Shown piece by piece: positions 7,584-15,844 of a stretch of DNA of 64,000 nucleotides. The stretch lies in NCBI GenBank assembly GCA_035527845.1, contig DATKZT010000032.1:6221-70220 (forward strand). The letters run 5' to 3'. Positions within the stretch are counted from its first letter, which is position 1. Every line of letters begins with the position of its first letter. This stretch comes from JAUWKC01 sp035527845. Its GTDB lineage: Bacteria > Planctomycetota > Phycisphaerae > Sedimentisphaerales > Anaerobacaceae. The position numbers and the translations under genes were made by a program. Under the pieces are notes generated by a model, which worked only from the letters and a program-made list of their open reading frames with translations, did no database searches and was not told the DNA's origin.

Positions 7584-8801
7584 CTATCCGACCATTGTGC
7601 TGGTTTCGAAGATGGGCAGCAGAATGGCCATAACCACGAATCCAATTACCAATCCGAGTATCACAATCATAGCTGGGCCGAGCAGGTTCGTCATCGAGCT
7701 TATGGCTGATTCACACTCCTGGTCGTACATATCCGCCACTTCAAGCAGCATTTCAGGGAGCATGCCTGTATCTTCTCCAACGGCAATCATACTGGCGGCA
7801 ATCTCGCTGAAGTAGTGCTGCTCACCGACCACTTTTGCCAGGGTCGAGCCCCTTAGAACGGCCTGTTCAATATTGGCAATTTCTCTTGCAAAAGCCCTGT
7901 TTGCAGTAGTTCCGCTGGTTGTGCGGATCGCGGAGGTTATTCTGACGCCGCCGTTTAGAAGTGAGCCGAGGGTTCTGGCAAAGCGGCCGAGCTGCAATTT
8001 GCGGTTCAGGGTCCCGAGAAGCGGCAGTTTCAGAAGCAGTCCGTCGAAAAGCAGCCTGAAACGGGCATCTCTCATGGCTATCAAGCCCAAAGACACAAGA
8101 GCAATCACTGCGACGATAAACACCCACCAGAAGTCTCTAAGAAAGTCGGTCAAACCAACCAGGATTCTTGTGGGCAGGGGAAGCTTTTGGTTCACATTTA
8201 TGAACAACTCGATGAATTTTGGTATGACAAAGGTTGTGAGGACGGCGACGACGACGGCGCTTACGACCAGCAGGAAGATTGGATATACCATGGCGCCGCG
8301 TATGCGTGCCGCAACGGATGCCTTTGCTTTGAGCTGTTGACTAAGGAGAGAAAGGGTCTCTGCCAGGCTGCCGGATTCCTCGGCGGCTTCGACGATGGCG
8401 GTGTAAACCTTGGAAAAGACGGCCGGGTGCTTGGCCATAGCCTGTGATAATGAGCTGGACTGTTCAATATCGGTTTCGACTTGTGCCACTACCGAGGCCA
8501 AATATTTATTTTCTGTCTGCTTGGAGAGGGTTTTGAGAGCAATGCTCAGTTGCATTCCCGCCTTAACCAGAGTAGCGAGCTGATGGGTGAAAATTGCCCT
8601 ATCCCGCAGGCTTACGCGGCGTCCCAAGGGAGCGTGTGCGTGAAGGACGGCCGAAAGCCTGGCTTCGGGCTCCACAGTCAGCAGGTAGTAACCCTTTTGT
8701 TTTAGGGCACTTACGACAGCCTCTTTTCGCTGGCCCCTCATTTGGCCTGAAATCAACGCGCCGTCGCTATTCCTGGCTGTGAAATTGTAGTTAAGCATCA
8801 T
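7584..8801 (-). CDS. gspF: Type II secretion inner-membrane protein GspF
   Basis: Inner-membrane platform protein of T2SS/type IV pilus systems, about 405 aa, the usual length. Two copies of the T2SSF domain are visible: the first around LATLVKAGMQLSIALKTLSK and the second around FARTLGSLLNGGVRITSAIR, each followed by hydrophobic segments (FLLVVSAVVVAVLTTFVIP; MIVILGLVIGFVVMAILLPI). The start at 8801 (ATGATG) is preferred; sequence upstream in frame is unlike GspF N-termini. It opens the operon F-G-H-I-J, behind a sigma70-type promoter at 8863-8891. This cluster has no ATPase or secretin of its own in the window, so it may use those of the plus-strand set. Confidence 0.88.
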   Translation of the reverse strand: MMLNYNFTARNSDGALISGQMRGQRKEAVVSALKQKGYYLLTVEPEARLSAVLHAHAPLGRRVSLRDRAIFTHQLATLVKAGMQLSIALKTLSKQTENKYLASVVAQVETDIEQSSSLSQAMAKHPAVFSKVYTAIVEAAEESGSLAETLSLLSQQLKAKASVAARIRGAMVYPIFLLVVSAVVVAVLTTFVIPKFIELFINVNQKLPLPTRILVGLTDFLRDFWWVFIVAVIALVSLGLIAMRDARFRLLFDGLLLKLPLLGTLNRKLQLGRFARTLGSLLNGGVRITSAIRTTSGTTANRAFAREIANIEQAVLRGSTLAKVVGEQHYFSEIAASMIAVGEDTGMLPEMLLEVADMYDQECESAISSMTNLLGPAMIVILGLVIGFVVMAILLPIFETSTMVG

Positions 8802-8862
8802 AAATCCCGTCTCATAAAGACATACCCTTAACATAATAATAGCGTTTCGGGCAGGGTATTTG

Positions 8863-8891
8863 TTGATATTCCGGCAAAAAGATTCTGTCAA
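8863..8891 (-). promoter_or_regulatory. sigma70-type promoter of the gspF-G-H-I-J operon
   Basis: On the minus strand TTGACA (8891-8886) and TATCAA (8868-8863) are separated by 17 bp. Transcription would start near 8856, giving a leader of about 55 nt to the gspF start at 8801. Confidence 0.6.
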
Positions 8892-9031
8892 GCCGCAGAT
8901 TTTCTGCCTCAAGAGGATTGACGCGTAGGGATGGATTAGTCGCTCGCCGGTCGCAGGACGGAGGTCATCAGGGCAAGAGGGGATCAGGATGGGGGAGGGG
9001 GCGGCTTATTGCTGCCGGGTAAGATAAGGAA

Positions 9032-10417
9032 TTATTCGGTAAGGGCACGCTTTCTGGCGAAAACCGAGGATTTCTCTCTGATGAACTTTATTCCTCTGCC
9101 GGTAACTATCTCTTTTTCCTCCCTGAGGAATTCTATGTGCTGGAGCAATGCCCAGGCGGTATTATTCCATCTCATCTGATAGCCGCGCTGGTGAGCCTGT
9201 TTCTCCATCCTCAGACGCTTATCCTTATTGAAGACCAGATAGTCAAGGGCGTGGGCTATTTGTTCGACGGAAGGCTCGGCGGGATCCACGAGAATCCCTC
9301 TGGCGTGTCGGCCGACGACCAGGCCCGCCGGGCAGGGCTTGTTCGAGTGAATCAGCTCCACGGCGTAGCGAAACTTGGTGGCAATCGCGGCCCTTCCGGA
9401 GCCGAGCGTGTCGGCCAGTATGCCGCTCGAAATCTGTTCCATGTTGAGGTACGGCAAGATCATAGCGTTTGTGGCGCCGTAGAGCTTGAGCAGGATGCTC
9501 TCCTCCAAGAAGGCGTCAAGAAAAACGACGTCGTTTTGGGCGAAATCAGCGTCCCCAAGGTCCTTTACCTTGCACCACCTGAGTTTCGAGGCTTCGAGGG
9601 CATCGGCAAGAACAGCCTGATAGGCGCGGTAGTCCTGTCCGCCATCGGCTCTCACGAAATCAGGATGACATTGCCCGGCAATCAAGTAGACAACCTTGTT
9701 CCTTTGGCTTTCGCTGCACGATTCCTGTAAGAATCTTCCGTAGGCTCGAATGCTGTACTGGACGCCTTTGTCGGGGGACAGAAGGCCGAGGGTAGTAACC
9801 AGCAGGTGGTTTTCCAGGCCGAGCTGTTCCTTGATTGCCAGCCGGTCATACTGGGACGGATGCTGCATCCGGATGCCGTGGTCGATATGCTTGAGCTTCG
9901 AAGGGTCTATTCCATAGGCGTCGGATGCGAGTATATTTATGGCACTTTCGGTGGTAACAATAAGACCATCGCTGTATTTGGCCAGGTCCTGCAGCGTCTT
10001 CTTCTGGTGCTCATCGGGATTATCGAGAACGGTGTGCAGGTAAACAAGTGTTGTCAGGCCTTTTTGCTGAAAGGCTCCGGCCATATCCACAAAATTCGTG
10101 CCTTGGCCGTTCTCGCCGTTCTTGTCCGGGTCAAGTCCGTACTCGTGCTGCAATAGAACGACTGTGGGATTACTGCTTTCGTTTGCACGGGCGATGACAT
10201 CCTTGATGGCGTGGGCCCAGGATTCGGGGTTGTACTGGTCGATGACAAGGTCCACGGGGATGCTGTAGGGCAGGTTGTCGTTGTCGATCGCGGCGACTCT
10301 TATGCTGCCGACCTCTCCGGTGAAGTGCTCCAGCGCGTTGGCAAGGTCGCGCGAGAATGTCCCTATGCCGCACCTTCGCGGCGGATAGGTACTGACAATC
10401 CGGATGTTGTATGGCAT
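9032..10417 (-). CDS. GT-B fold glycosyltransferase (family 4-like)
   Basis: Cytoplasmic sugar transferase of 461 aa. The N-terminus (IVSTYPPRRCGIGTFSRDLA) is the donor/acceptor loop signature of GT4-type mannosyl or glucosyltransferases that open with TYPPRxCGIGTF. The C-terminal domain shows LLVTTLGLLSPDKGVQYSIRA, the nucleotide-sugar-binding start, and ISSGILADTLGSGRAAIAT, the region of the EX7E-type donor site. Homologues of this exact type are commonly found near GH130 mannoside phosphorylases; one is encoded here at 32770, but 22 kb away. It is transcribed alone after an ATG at 10417. Donor and acceptor sugars are unknown. Confidence 0.85.
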   Translation of the reverse strand: MPYNIRIVSTYPPRRCGIGTFSRDLANALEHFTGEVGSIRVAAIDNDNLPYSIPVDLVIDQYNPESWAHAIKDVIARANESSNPTVVLLQHEYGLDPDKNGENGQGTNFVDMAGAFQQKGLTTLVYLHTVLDNPDEHQKKTLQDLAKYSDGLIVTTESAINILASDAYGIDPSKLKHIDHGIRMQHPSQYDRLAIKEQLGLENHLLVTTLGLLSPDKGVQYSIRAYGRFLQESCSESQRNKVVYLIAGQCHPDFVRADGGQDYRAYQAVLADALEASKLRWCKVKDLGDADFAQNDVVFLDAFLEESILLKLYGATNAMILPYLNMEQISSGILADTLGSGRAAIATKFRYAVELIHSNKPCPAGLVVGRHARGILVDPAEPSVEQIAHALDYLVFNKDKRLRMEKQAHQRGYQMRWNNTAWALLQHIEFLREEKEIVTGRGIKFIREKSSVFARKRALTE

Positions 10418-10553
10418 TGCCGACTCCTTTTTTATCCTGGCCTGGCCCTTCGAGACCTCATAACTTAACTGGTTTCGAAGGGGTTCGTTTGCTTATACAA
10501 AAGGCTACAAATTCGCGGCGTGCAAGTCAAGTGCCATAATCCGCCGCCGATTG

Positions 10554-10880
10554 TCACTCGAGGTGCGATTTTACCGCCTCTATGAACCGCTCCCATTCGT
10601 CCTCAGGGATCGTCTTGCGTTCTTCGTGAGTCACAAACAGAAACTCATTATCAGCGTCTATCGCAAGGGCTATGGCGAAGGGGTGGTGCGCCTCGTATTC
10701 AGTTCGGAGGACAAGACTGGCGCCGCTGATTTCATACGCCTGTATAACGGGCGTATCGTCCTCGTAAGGGCCTGTATTTGAGATTACATAGACCGACCTG
10801 GCAGCCACAGTGCCGTAAATGTTCGCGATTAGGATGGTTACTAAAGACGTCAGGATGGTTATTCTCTTTCCGAGTAACAT
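10554..10880 (-). CDS. Short secreted protein resembling the N-terminus of a beta-propeller protein
   Basis: A 108-aa protein with a signal peptide (ITILTSLVTILIANIYGTVA, cleavage near AAR-S) and a good ribosome binding site (AGGAGA, 8 nt upstream). The mature start RSVYVISNTG, VIQAYEIS, then FAIALAIDADNEFLFVTHEE reads like the first blade of secreted NHL/lactonase-type propellers seen in planctomycetes. After that blade the sequence changes to ERKTIPEDEWERFIEAVKSH and stops, so it is probably a truncated remnant rather than a whole protein. It lies 36 bp behind the PEP-CTERM gene and may share its transcript. Function unknown. Confidence 0.55.
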   Translation of the reverse strand: MLLGKRITILTSLVTILIANIYGTVAARSVYVISNTGPYEDDTPVIQAYEISGASLVLRTEYEAHHPFAIALAIDADNEFLFVTHEERKTIPEDEWERFIEAVKSHLE

Positions 10881-10916
10881 TGTGATCTCTCCTAAAGAGG
10901 TTTTTTCGATTTTGGT

Positions 10917-11495
10917 TTATCTTCGCTTTTTCAAGGCCAACGCTCCAACTGCCAAAAGGAATACCGTCGCTGGCTCCGGTATTACAACCAAGTTCATGTG
11001 GGAGTAGTCGTCGAACCCGACCTCATTTATCCCAAAAGCCGAATGGTCCGACAGAAATCCTGTGACTTCCCAGCCATCGTAAGCGAAGTCGTATCCGAAA
11101 ATGTTCACGGTGCTTAACTCCGAGAACGATGGTGAGGCCAAGGAAACATCCCCACCATATATGTTAAGCCATGCCGAGTCCATCACCCAAAATGTCCCCT
11201 CCACGCTCCCATCATATATATTCACCGTGCTCGAGTCAGAAAGGCCCATGCCAGCACGAATTTCCCCTCCATACAAGTTGAACGTGCTCGAATTATGGGT
11301 TCCTGGCCCCCCTATGCTGCCCCCCCACATATCAACAGTCGTGTGGTCCGGTGGCGTGTCATACACAAAAACGTTGTCGTAAACGTCCCCATTGTCAATT
11401 ATGGCGTCGCTGTAGAACTGGATGTCTACAGCTTGTGCCCGGCCTGCCAAGGACAGGCCTAAGGTCAACACCGTTACAAGGATTTTCGTTTTCAT
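10917..11495 (-). CDS. PEP-CTERM sorting-domain protein with NIYGG-type repeats
   Basis: Exported protein of 192 aa: signal peptide (KILVTVLTLGLSLAGRAQA), then a beta-rich body with repeated STFNLYGGEI, STVNIYDGSV, AWLNIYGGDV, STVNIFGYDF blocks about 23 residues apart, and a C-terminal PEP-CTERM signal (VIPEPATVFLLAVGALALKK) ending in RR. PEP-CTERM proteins are processed by an exosortase and end up on the surface or in the matrix. The start at 11495 has an ideal AGGAGG 6-7 nt upstream. Farther upstream (11541-11567) an AAGGAG is followed by ATG and a seven-codon ORF, a possible leader peptide. Ligand unknown. Confidence 0.85.
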   Translation of the reverse strand: MKTKILVTVLTLGLSLAGRAQAVDIQFYSDAIIDNGDVYDNVFVYDTPPDHTTVDMWGGSIGGPGTHNSSTFNLYGGEIRAGMGLSDSSTVNIYDGSVEGTFWVMDSAWLNIYGGDVSLASPSFSELSTVNIFGYDFAYDGWEVTGFLSDHSAFGINEVGFDDYSHMNLVVIPEPATVFLLAVGALALKKRR

Positions 11496-11779
11496 AATGA
11501 CCTCCTTCTTCGCATTTCCTTCTTTAATTTTAATCACATTTTAATCCGCGTCGTTATTTTGCTTCATCGGCGACTCCTTTCCGCATATGCCATAAGGCTT
11601 ATCTTAATGTTATTATACCACATCCAACCGGCCTCATCCCGGATAAATACCTGCGAAAAATGGGTTTTGCGGCCCGCAAGCTCCATTTTCCGCAAACGCG
11701 CCTTAACCACTGACAAGATGCGCAAAAGCACCCAACCTGTTCCACAAATTCTTTGCCTTTTCTTCCGGCCGGCGGGCGC

Positions 11780-11815
11780 AAAAAAATGGGGCGTCTCCTG
11801 ACGGAAGCACCCCAT
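11780..11815 (-). terminator. Intrinsic terminator downstream of the coiled-coil gene
   Basis: On the minus strand ATGGGGTGCTTCC pairs with GGAGACGCCCCAT (one mismatch, loop GTCA) and is followed by seven T residues. It lies about 32 nt past the stop codon at 11847. The rest of 11496-11846 shows only the PEP-CTERM leader. Confidence 0.8.
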
Positions 11816-11846
11816 TCCGGGCCTGAAAATACAGCTAATACTGTAT

Positions 11847-12113
11847 TTATTCTTGGCTGTCTCTCTCCTCTAACAGTTTTCTTAGATACTGGTTTTCCCG
11901 CCGGGTCGCCTCAAGGTCGAAAAGCTGATACTTAATACAAATTCGCAGGTAGTCCAGCGCCTCCTGCAGACTATCGACGCCCCTCTTGAGCTGTTCCTGA
12001 CTCTCCTGGGCTTCCTTGGCCAGGATCGTCAGCTTTCTATACCGCGGATCGGCCGCTCCGCCAAGTTCCTTGACCAGTTCGTTCAGCTTGTCTTCAAGAT
12101 TTACTTTGTCCAT
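11847..12113 (-). CDS. Small coiled-coil protein
   Basis: An 88-aa soluble protein of unknown function, mostly predicted helix: VNLEDKLNELVKELGGAADP, then QESQEQLKRGVDSLQEALDY, and a heptad-rich tail DLEATRRENQYLRKLLEERD. The start at 12113 has AAGGAA about 8 nt upstream; a longer frame to 12185 lacks a site. A TATAAT box sits on the minus strand at 12195-12200 with only a weak -35. It is a monocistronic unit closed by the terminator at 11780-11815. It could be a scaffold or regulator, but the sequence gives no enzyme motif. Confidence 0.6.
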   Translation of the reverse strand: MDKVNLEDKLNELVKELGGAADPRYRKLTILAKEAQESQEQLKRGVDSLQEALDYLRICIKYQLFDLEATRRENQYLRKLLEERDSQE

Positions 12114-12631
12114 AATGCCGTTCCTTTTCGTCGGTGTGTGTCCTCTTCGAATCACCCAACTACAAACACCTCCGAAGCCCTTCAATCACCTGTTATTATA
12201 GCAAAATTTATTCCCCAGTTCCAGAAAAATCCGCTCCCCGCCGGTGTTTTGCCCGGCGCCCACAAGATAAGGCGTGAGGGCTTACGGCGGTAACGCCTTT
12301 AACCTTTGTGCGTTTTGCCATAAGTGCACGCTTTATTTGGATTAGAACAACCGGCTGCCGAAAAGCAGCACACCTGTGAAAATCAGTGTTTTCTGAGCGC
12401 GTCAGCGATGGTTATAGGATGCTACAGGCCTGTTATGTTGATCATTGTAAACACGGGCTGCCGGCTCGCTCCCTGGTCGGTGGGGGCGGCTGCAAGAAAA
12501 AGAATACCCGCAAATGGCAGGCTATCGTGAAAATTTTTTGGGTTCGCCTGTTGCGGCCGGAAGTAACTTCACTTTGATTTGCCGATGCAGATTAGTGATC
12601 TGTCACATACGTGCGCGTGCTGCCTCGCCGG
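12114..12631. other. Intergenic region, no gene seen
   Basis: About 520 bp between the coiled-coil gene and the serpin gene, both on the minus strand. Apart from the TATAAT at 12195-12200 there is no convincing ORF, RNA or repeat. Confidence 0.5.
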
Positions 12632-13903
12632 TCAGCTCGCCGCCGCAGGATTCATAACCCGGCCGATGAACAGGATACTGCCGGTGAGGTTGTCGCGAAT
12701 CAAGAACAGGAACGGGTGGTCGGCGCGAAATGTGGGAGGCGGGGGCTGAACTGAGGTTATGCCGACTACTATCCCCGTGGCAGCGGCGGCTTCGGTGCCC
12801 TCTTCGGTGACATCAACGTAGGCCTTATGAAGCACGGCGGAAATATACAAATCTTTCATGCCGGTCATCGCGGAGAAGTCGGCTTTGTCGCTGAAGGCGT
12901 CTTTGATGCCCATTGACTTCAGCACGTCCGTCAGCGCAAATTCTGAGGTGATTTTGAATCGCGGAATGGAGGCGATGACTTTGGTTTTGCGAAGCTTCAT
13001 CAGCCATTCCGAAAGGTTTTCAAAGGAGAGGGCTCTTTCAAACTCGTTCAGGCCGTCGAATTGTTTTGGAAGGAAGATGAGCATGGACAGCTCGTTTTCG
13101 ACATAAGGCATTTCGAGGACCTGGAAATCTTCGGCCTGCATATAGTTGAAAGTCTCGGTCTGGTTCATCATGAGGACATTCACCTTGTCGCCTCCGGTCA
13201 GAGTAAACGGCGCCTGCCTTGTGCCTTCTTTCTCGAACCGGCTCGCCCAGCTACCCTTGAAGTAGATGGCGTTGGTCAGAACCAGACGCGTCAACCGGTC
13301 GAGGGCTCCCGGGGGAATCAGATTTTTTATCTTCTCTTTGGTTTGCTTCTCGACCCAGGTGTTGATGGTTTCCCGTGCCCGCTCGGCAGCTGTTATGAAG
13401 TCGACCTCGGTCAGCCGGCCGTGATAGTTCGTTTCAACCAGCTCGATATACTCCTTGTAGAAACGGCAGCCTCTCTGGCCCCACAAGGCATTGGCGACAT
13501 GAAGCTCGTATGCCCCCTTTTCGGTTCTGCTGTTCAGACTGTCCATGACGTCTCGGAACCGCCGATGAAATTGCTCGCGGCGCGGGAGGAGGTTTGAGGG
13601 AGGAGCAGGGTCAGCGGCCGGCGCGATGGGAAAGTGCATTGCCTCGGCTATCTGCTGCTCGGTTTGGCCGCGGGCGCCGGCGCAGACCATCGCCACAGCA
13701 GTAGAGATGCTGTACGGCGAGCAGAACAGGTTGCCCTCTTTGTCCCGCAGTTTCGCATACAGCTCCAGAACGAACCTGTTATTGCCTCTGACGATAGCCT
13801 GCCGTTCGCGGTCTTCCTTCGCAGGAGGTTCTTCAAAGGCGAAAGCGGAAGTTACCAGCGTCATTGCCGCCAGCAGGATAAACGAATTCTTGATGGTTTT
13901 CAT
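12632..13903 (-). CDS. Secreted serpin (serine/cysteine protease inhibitor)
   Basis: Full-length serpin of 423 aa with a signal peptide (KNSFILLAAMTLVTSAFA), acting in the periplasm or outside. Family landmarks: NLFCSPYSISTAVAMVCAGA (helix B/C), VLTNAIYFKGSWASRFEKE, the breach/shutter region, and near the end HPFLFLIRDNLTGSILFIGR. The reactive centre loop hinge is EEGTEAAAATGIVV, with small residues at P12-P9 as inhibitory serpins need. Aligned by length with alpha-1-antitrypsin, P1-P1' falls on Thr-Ser (VGIT-SVQ), which would suit an elastase or subtilisin-like target; this is inference. The ribosome binding site is GAGG before the ATG. Transcribed alone. Confidence 0.92.
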   Translation of the reverse strand: MKTIKNSFILLAAMTLVTSAFAFEEPPAKEDRERQAIVRGNNRFVLELYAKLRDKEGNLFCSPYSISTAVAMVCAGARGQTEQQIAEAMHFPIAPAADPAPPSNLLPRREQFHRRFRDVMDSLNSRTEKGAYELHVANALWGQRGCRFYKEYIELVETNYHGRLTEVDFITAAERARETINTWVEKQTKEKIKNLIPPGALDRLTRLVLTNAIYFKGSWASRFEKEGTRQAPFTLTGGDKVNVLMMNQTETFNYMQAEDFQVLEMPYVENELSMLIFLPKQFDGLNEFERALSFENLSEWLMKLRKTKVIASIPRFKITSEFALTDVLKSMGIKDAFSDKADFSAMTGMKDLYISAVLHKAYVDVTEEGTEAAAATGIVVGITSVQPPPPTFRADHPFLFLIRDNLTGSILFIGRVMNPAAAS

Positions 13904-14350
13904 ATCACTTACCTCTTCGTAGATATTGTTGCATTAACAGCTCTTAATGTTCTCACCGCCTTGTTTTGTCGGTACGAGCGAGCCGCTTTTCAAATTATAA
14001 TGCTGGGGCGGGCTTAATGAAAGTCTTTTTCGAACGGCGGCCAGAATGGGGTCGGCATCACGATTGCGGCTGGATTTCTCGTGCGGATCATTGCGAGCAT
14101 CGGGTTCAAGAAGTGTGATGCGAGATGAGAGCGAGCGGCGACGAATGCCCGGCGACGAATCGAAGGCCCTGATTTTTGACAAGATAATGGCCTTCCTGCA
14201 GCAATGGCAGCGATAATGAGCCAAATGCAGAAAAAAGTCGGACTACATATAGACTTTCTGGTCAGACTGCAATATAATATGTTATAGCGCGGTCACGCTT
14301 TTCTTAAGGCGTGATGGTGAGCAAGAACGCAGCGCTTAAACTCTTGCGGA

Positions 14351-14393
14351 GTAGCCCGGAAGACCTCGACAAACAAGATGGCTTCCGGGCTAC
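14351..14393. repeat. Perfect 12-bp inverted repeat
   Basis: GTAGCCCGGAAG at 14351-14362 and its exact complement CTTCCGGGCTAC at 14382-14393 with a 19-nt spacer. It lies just before the transposase remnant. No T-run follows on either strand, so it is not a standard terminator. Confidence 0.7.
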
Positions 14394-14404
14394 GTTCGAA
14401 AAGA

Positions 14405-14585
14405 CACCTTCGGCTGCAAAGGCCTGCCGACGCCGCAAAACGTACCAGTTCAGGCCCATTCGCGGTTTCAGGAGCGGACCGAAGCTGGAGTTTTTCAGAA
14501 ACTCTGGACGATGGCTCCGGAAGATTATGATGAGTTGAAAGGTATTGACCGGTCGCGGCAATCGATGGACGGGGCCCCTCTATGA
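14405..14585 (+). mobile_element. Degenerate IS5-family transposase fragment
   Basis: One plus-strand frame (14448-14585) reads RFQERTEAGVFQKLWTMAPE then DYDELKGIDRSRQSMDGAPL and stop. This matches the conserved block of IS5-type transposases (RRFQEWVEAGVFEKLW, EYDELKGIDWxWQSMDGAMTKAPLGG), with AMTK deleted between SMDG and APL. Weaker similarity may extend up to 14405. No start, catalytic DDE set or inverted ends remain. The flanking stretches 13904-14350 and 14586-15186 show no recognisable gene. Confidence 0.7.
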
Positions 14586-15186
14586 ACAGACAACCGCTAA
14601 TACCATGCTCCAAGCGTGCAGAAACACCCTGAGAAGGCAAGAATCGGTGGTCGGATGCAATAATTTGCCTGGTTCAAACGTCTATACTGCTTCGGACGAG
14701 CCGATTTTCGTTGCGCAATGGGACTGCTCATTGAGCAGTTTCGATTAGAGTCTGGGTCAGCCTTGAGAAGCTGGCAGTTGCTCACTGTGGCATCCAGAGG
14801 TTAAATTTGGAGCCTTTGACGTTGCGATCCGGAGGCTTGCTCTGCTGACTTAGCCGAAGGACTTCATGAATGCGACTCGAAAAGGCAATTGACAAGGCGA
14901 GAGAGCATCGAAGATGAGTCCTAAAGAATTAGGACAGGATTCAGGGGTCAGATCCAGGACGACCATGTCCGTAAGGCGTGTCGCTTATGTTCGTGAGCAT
15001 ATATGCAGGGTAAGGACCCTCAATACGAGAAGCCCGCCTTTTGTTGATTGGCCTCTATATGGCATTTGCAGGGTCGTGAAAAAACTTGTTTTGGTGTGAC
15101 CGCCGGCAAAATTCTGCCACCTTAGAGATAGAAAGCAGCTGTACAAACCAATAGTGTAAGGGTTTTTCAAAAGAAAGGAGCTTGTT
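14586..15186. other. Non-coding stretch before the T2SS region
   Basis: No gene or clear RNA. The last bases carry AAAGGAG, the ribosome binding site of the gene at 15187. No convincing promoter for the long downstream operon was found by eye. Confidence 0.5.
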
Positions 15187-15765
15187 ATGTTTGGACGAAA
15201 AGTGATGTTTGGCTCGCTGGTGTGCCTTTTGAGCGCGGTATTGGCCGGTATGCTACTGGCACAGCCGCCGGAAAGGCCTGAAGGGGGCAAAAGAGGACAG
15301 CGCGGAGAGCGACGCATGGATCGAGAGCAGATGCGTGCGCGGATGATCGAGCGTATGAAAGAGCAACTCGGCGCCAAAGACGAAGAGTGGAAGGTTATCG
15401 AGCCGAAGCTTCAGAAAGTCATGGACCTGTCGCGGCAGGTTGACCGTCCCGGCAGGGGCATGTTCTCAGGCCGCGGCGGGCGCCGGGGCGCCGGGCAAGA
15501 GGCCGGCGCAGAAACGAGACCGGGCAGAGGACCGGAGGGCGCCGCAGGTCGTGAAGTGACTGCTGTTGAAAAGGCGGCGGATGAGCTGCAGAAGGTTCTG
15601 GACAGCGAATCGGCCAAGGCCGAGGAGATCAAGGCGAAGCTGACCGCACTGCGTGAAGTCAGGGAAAAGGCAAAGCAGGATTTGGCGAAAGCCCAACAGG
15701 ACTTGAAGCAGATTCTGACAGTAAAGCAGGAAGCGAAACTGGTGCTTGCCGGCATACTGAACTAA
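15187..15765 (+). CDS. Spy/CpxP-like periplasmic helical protein
   Basis: A 192-aa exported protein: signal peptide (MFGSLVCLLSAVLAGMLLA), then a charged helical region (RMDREQMRARMIERMKEQLG, KVIEPKLQKVMDLSRQV), a Gly/Arg/Ala-rich linker (FSGRGGRRGAGQEAG) and a second coiled-coil-like half (AVEKAADELQKVLDSESAKA to AQQDLKQILTVKQEAKLVLA). The layout resembles Spy/CpxP or zinc-resistance periplasmic proteins, which act as chaperones or stress sensors. A strong AAAGGAG precedes the ATG. It sits 80 bp upstream of gspE on the same strand with a stable hairpin between, so it may be the first gene of the T2SS transcript. Confidence 0.6.
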   Translation: MFGRKVMFGSLVCLLSAVLAGMLLAQPPERPEGGKRGQRGERRMDREQMRARMIERMKEQLGAKDEEWKVIEPKLQKVMDLSRQVDRPGRGMFSGRGGRRGAGQEAGAETRPGRGPEGAAGREVTAVEKAADELQKVLDSESAKAEEIKAKLTALREVREKAKQDLAKAQQDLKQILTVKQEAKLVLAGILN

Positions 15766-15779
15766 GGTCCCTTGATGCG

Positions 15780-15828
15780 GGCTGCCTGCCGTTAGCGTGG
15801 GTATTGACCATGTTGACGGCGGGCAGCC
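15780..15828 (+). other. Intercistronic hairpin before gspE
   Basis: GGCTGCCTGCCG (15780-15791) pairs with CGGCGGGCAGCC (15817-15828) with one G-U pair. It has no T-run and could act as an RNA-processing or stability element between the Spy-like gene and the T2SS genes. Confidence 0.45.
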
Positions 15829-15844
15829 TTTGGATGCACCAGCT

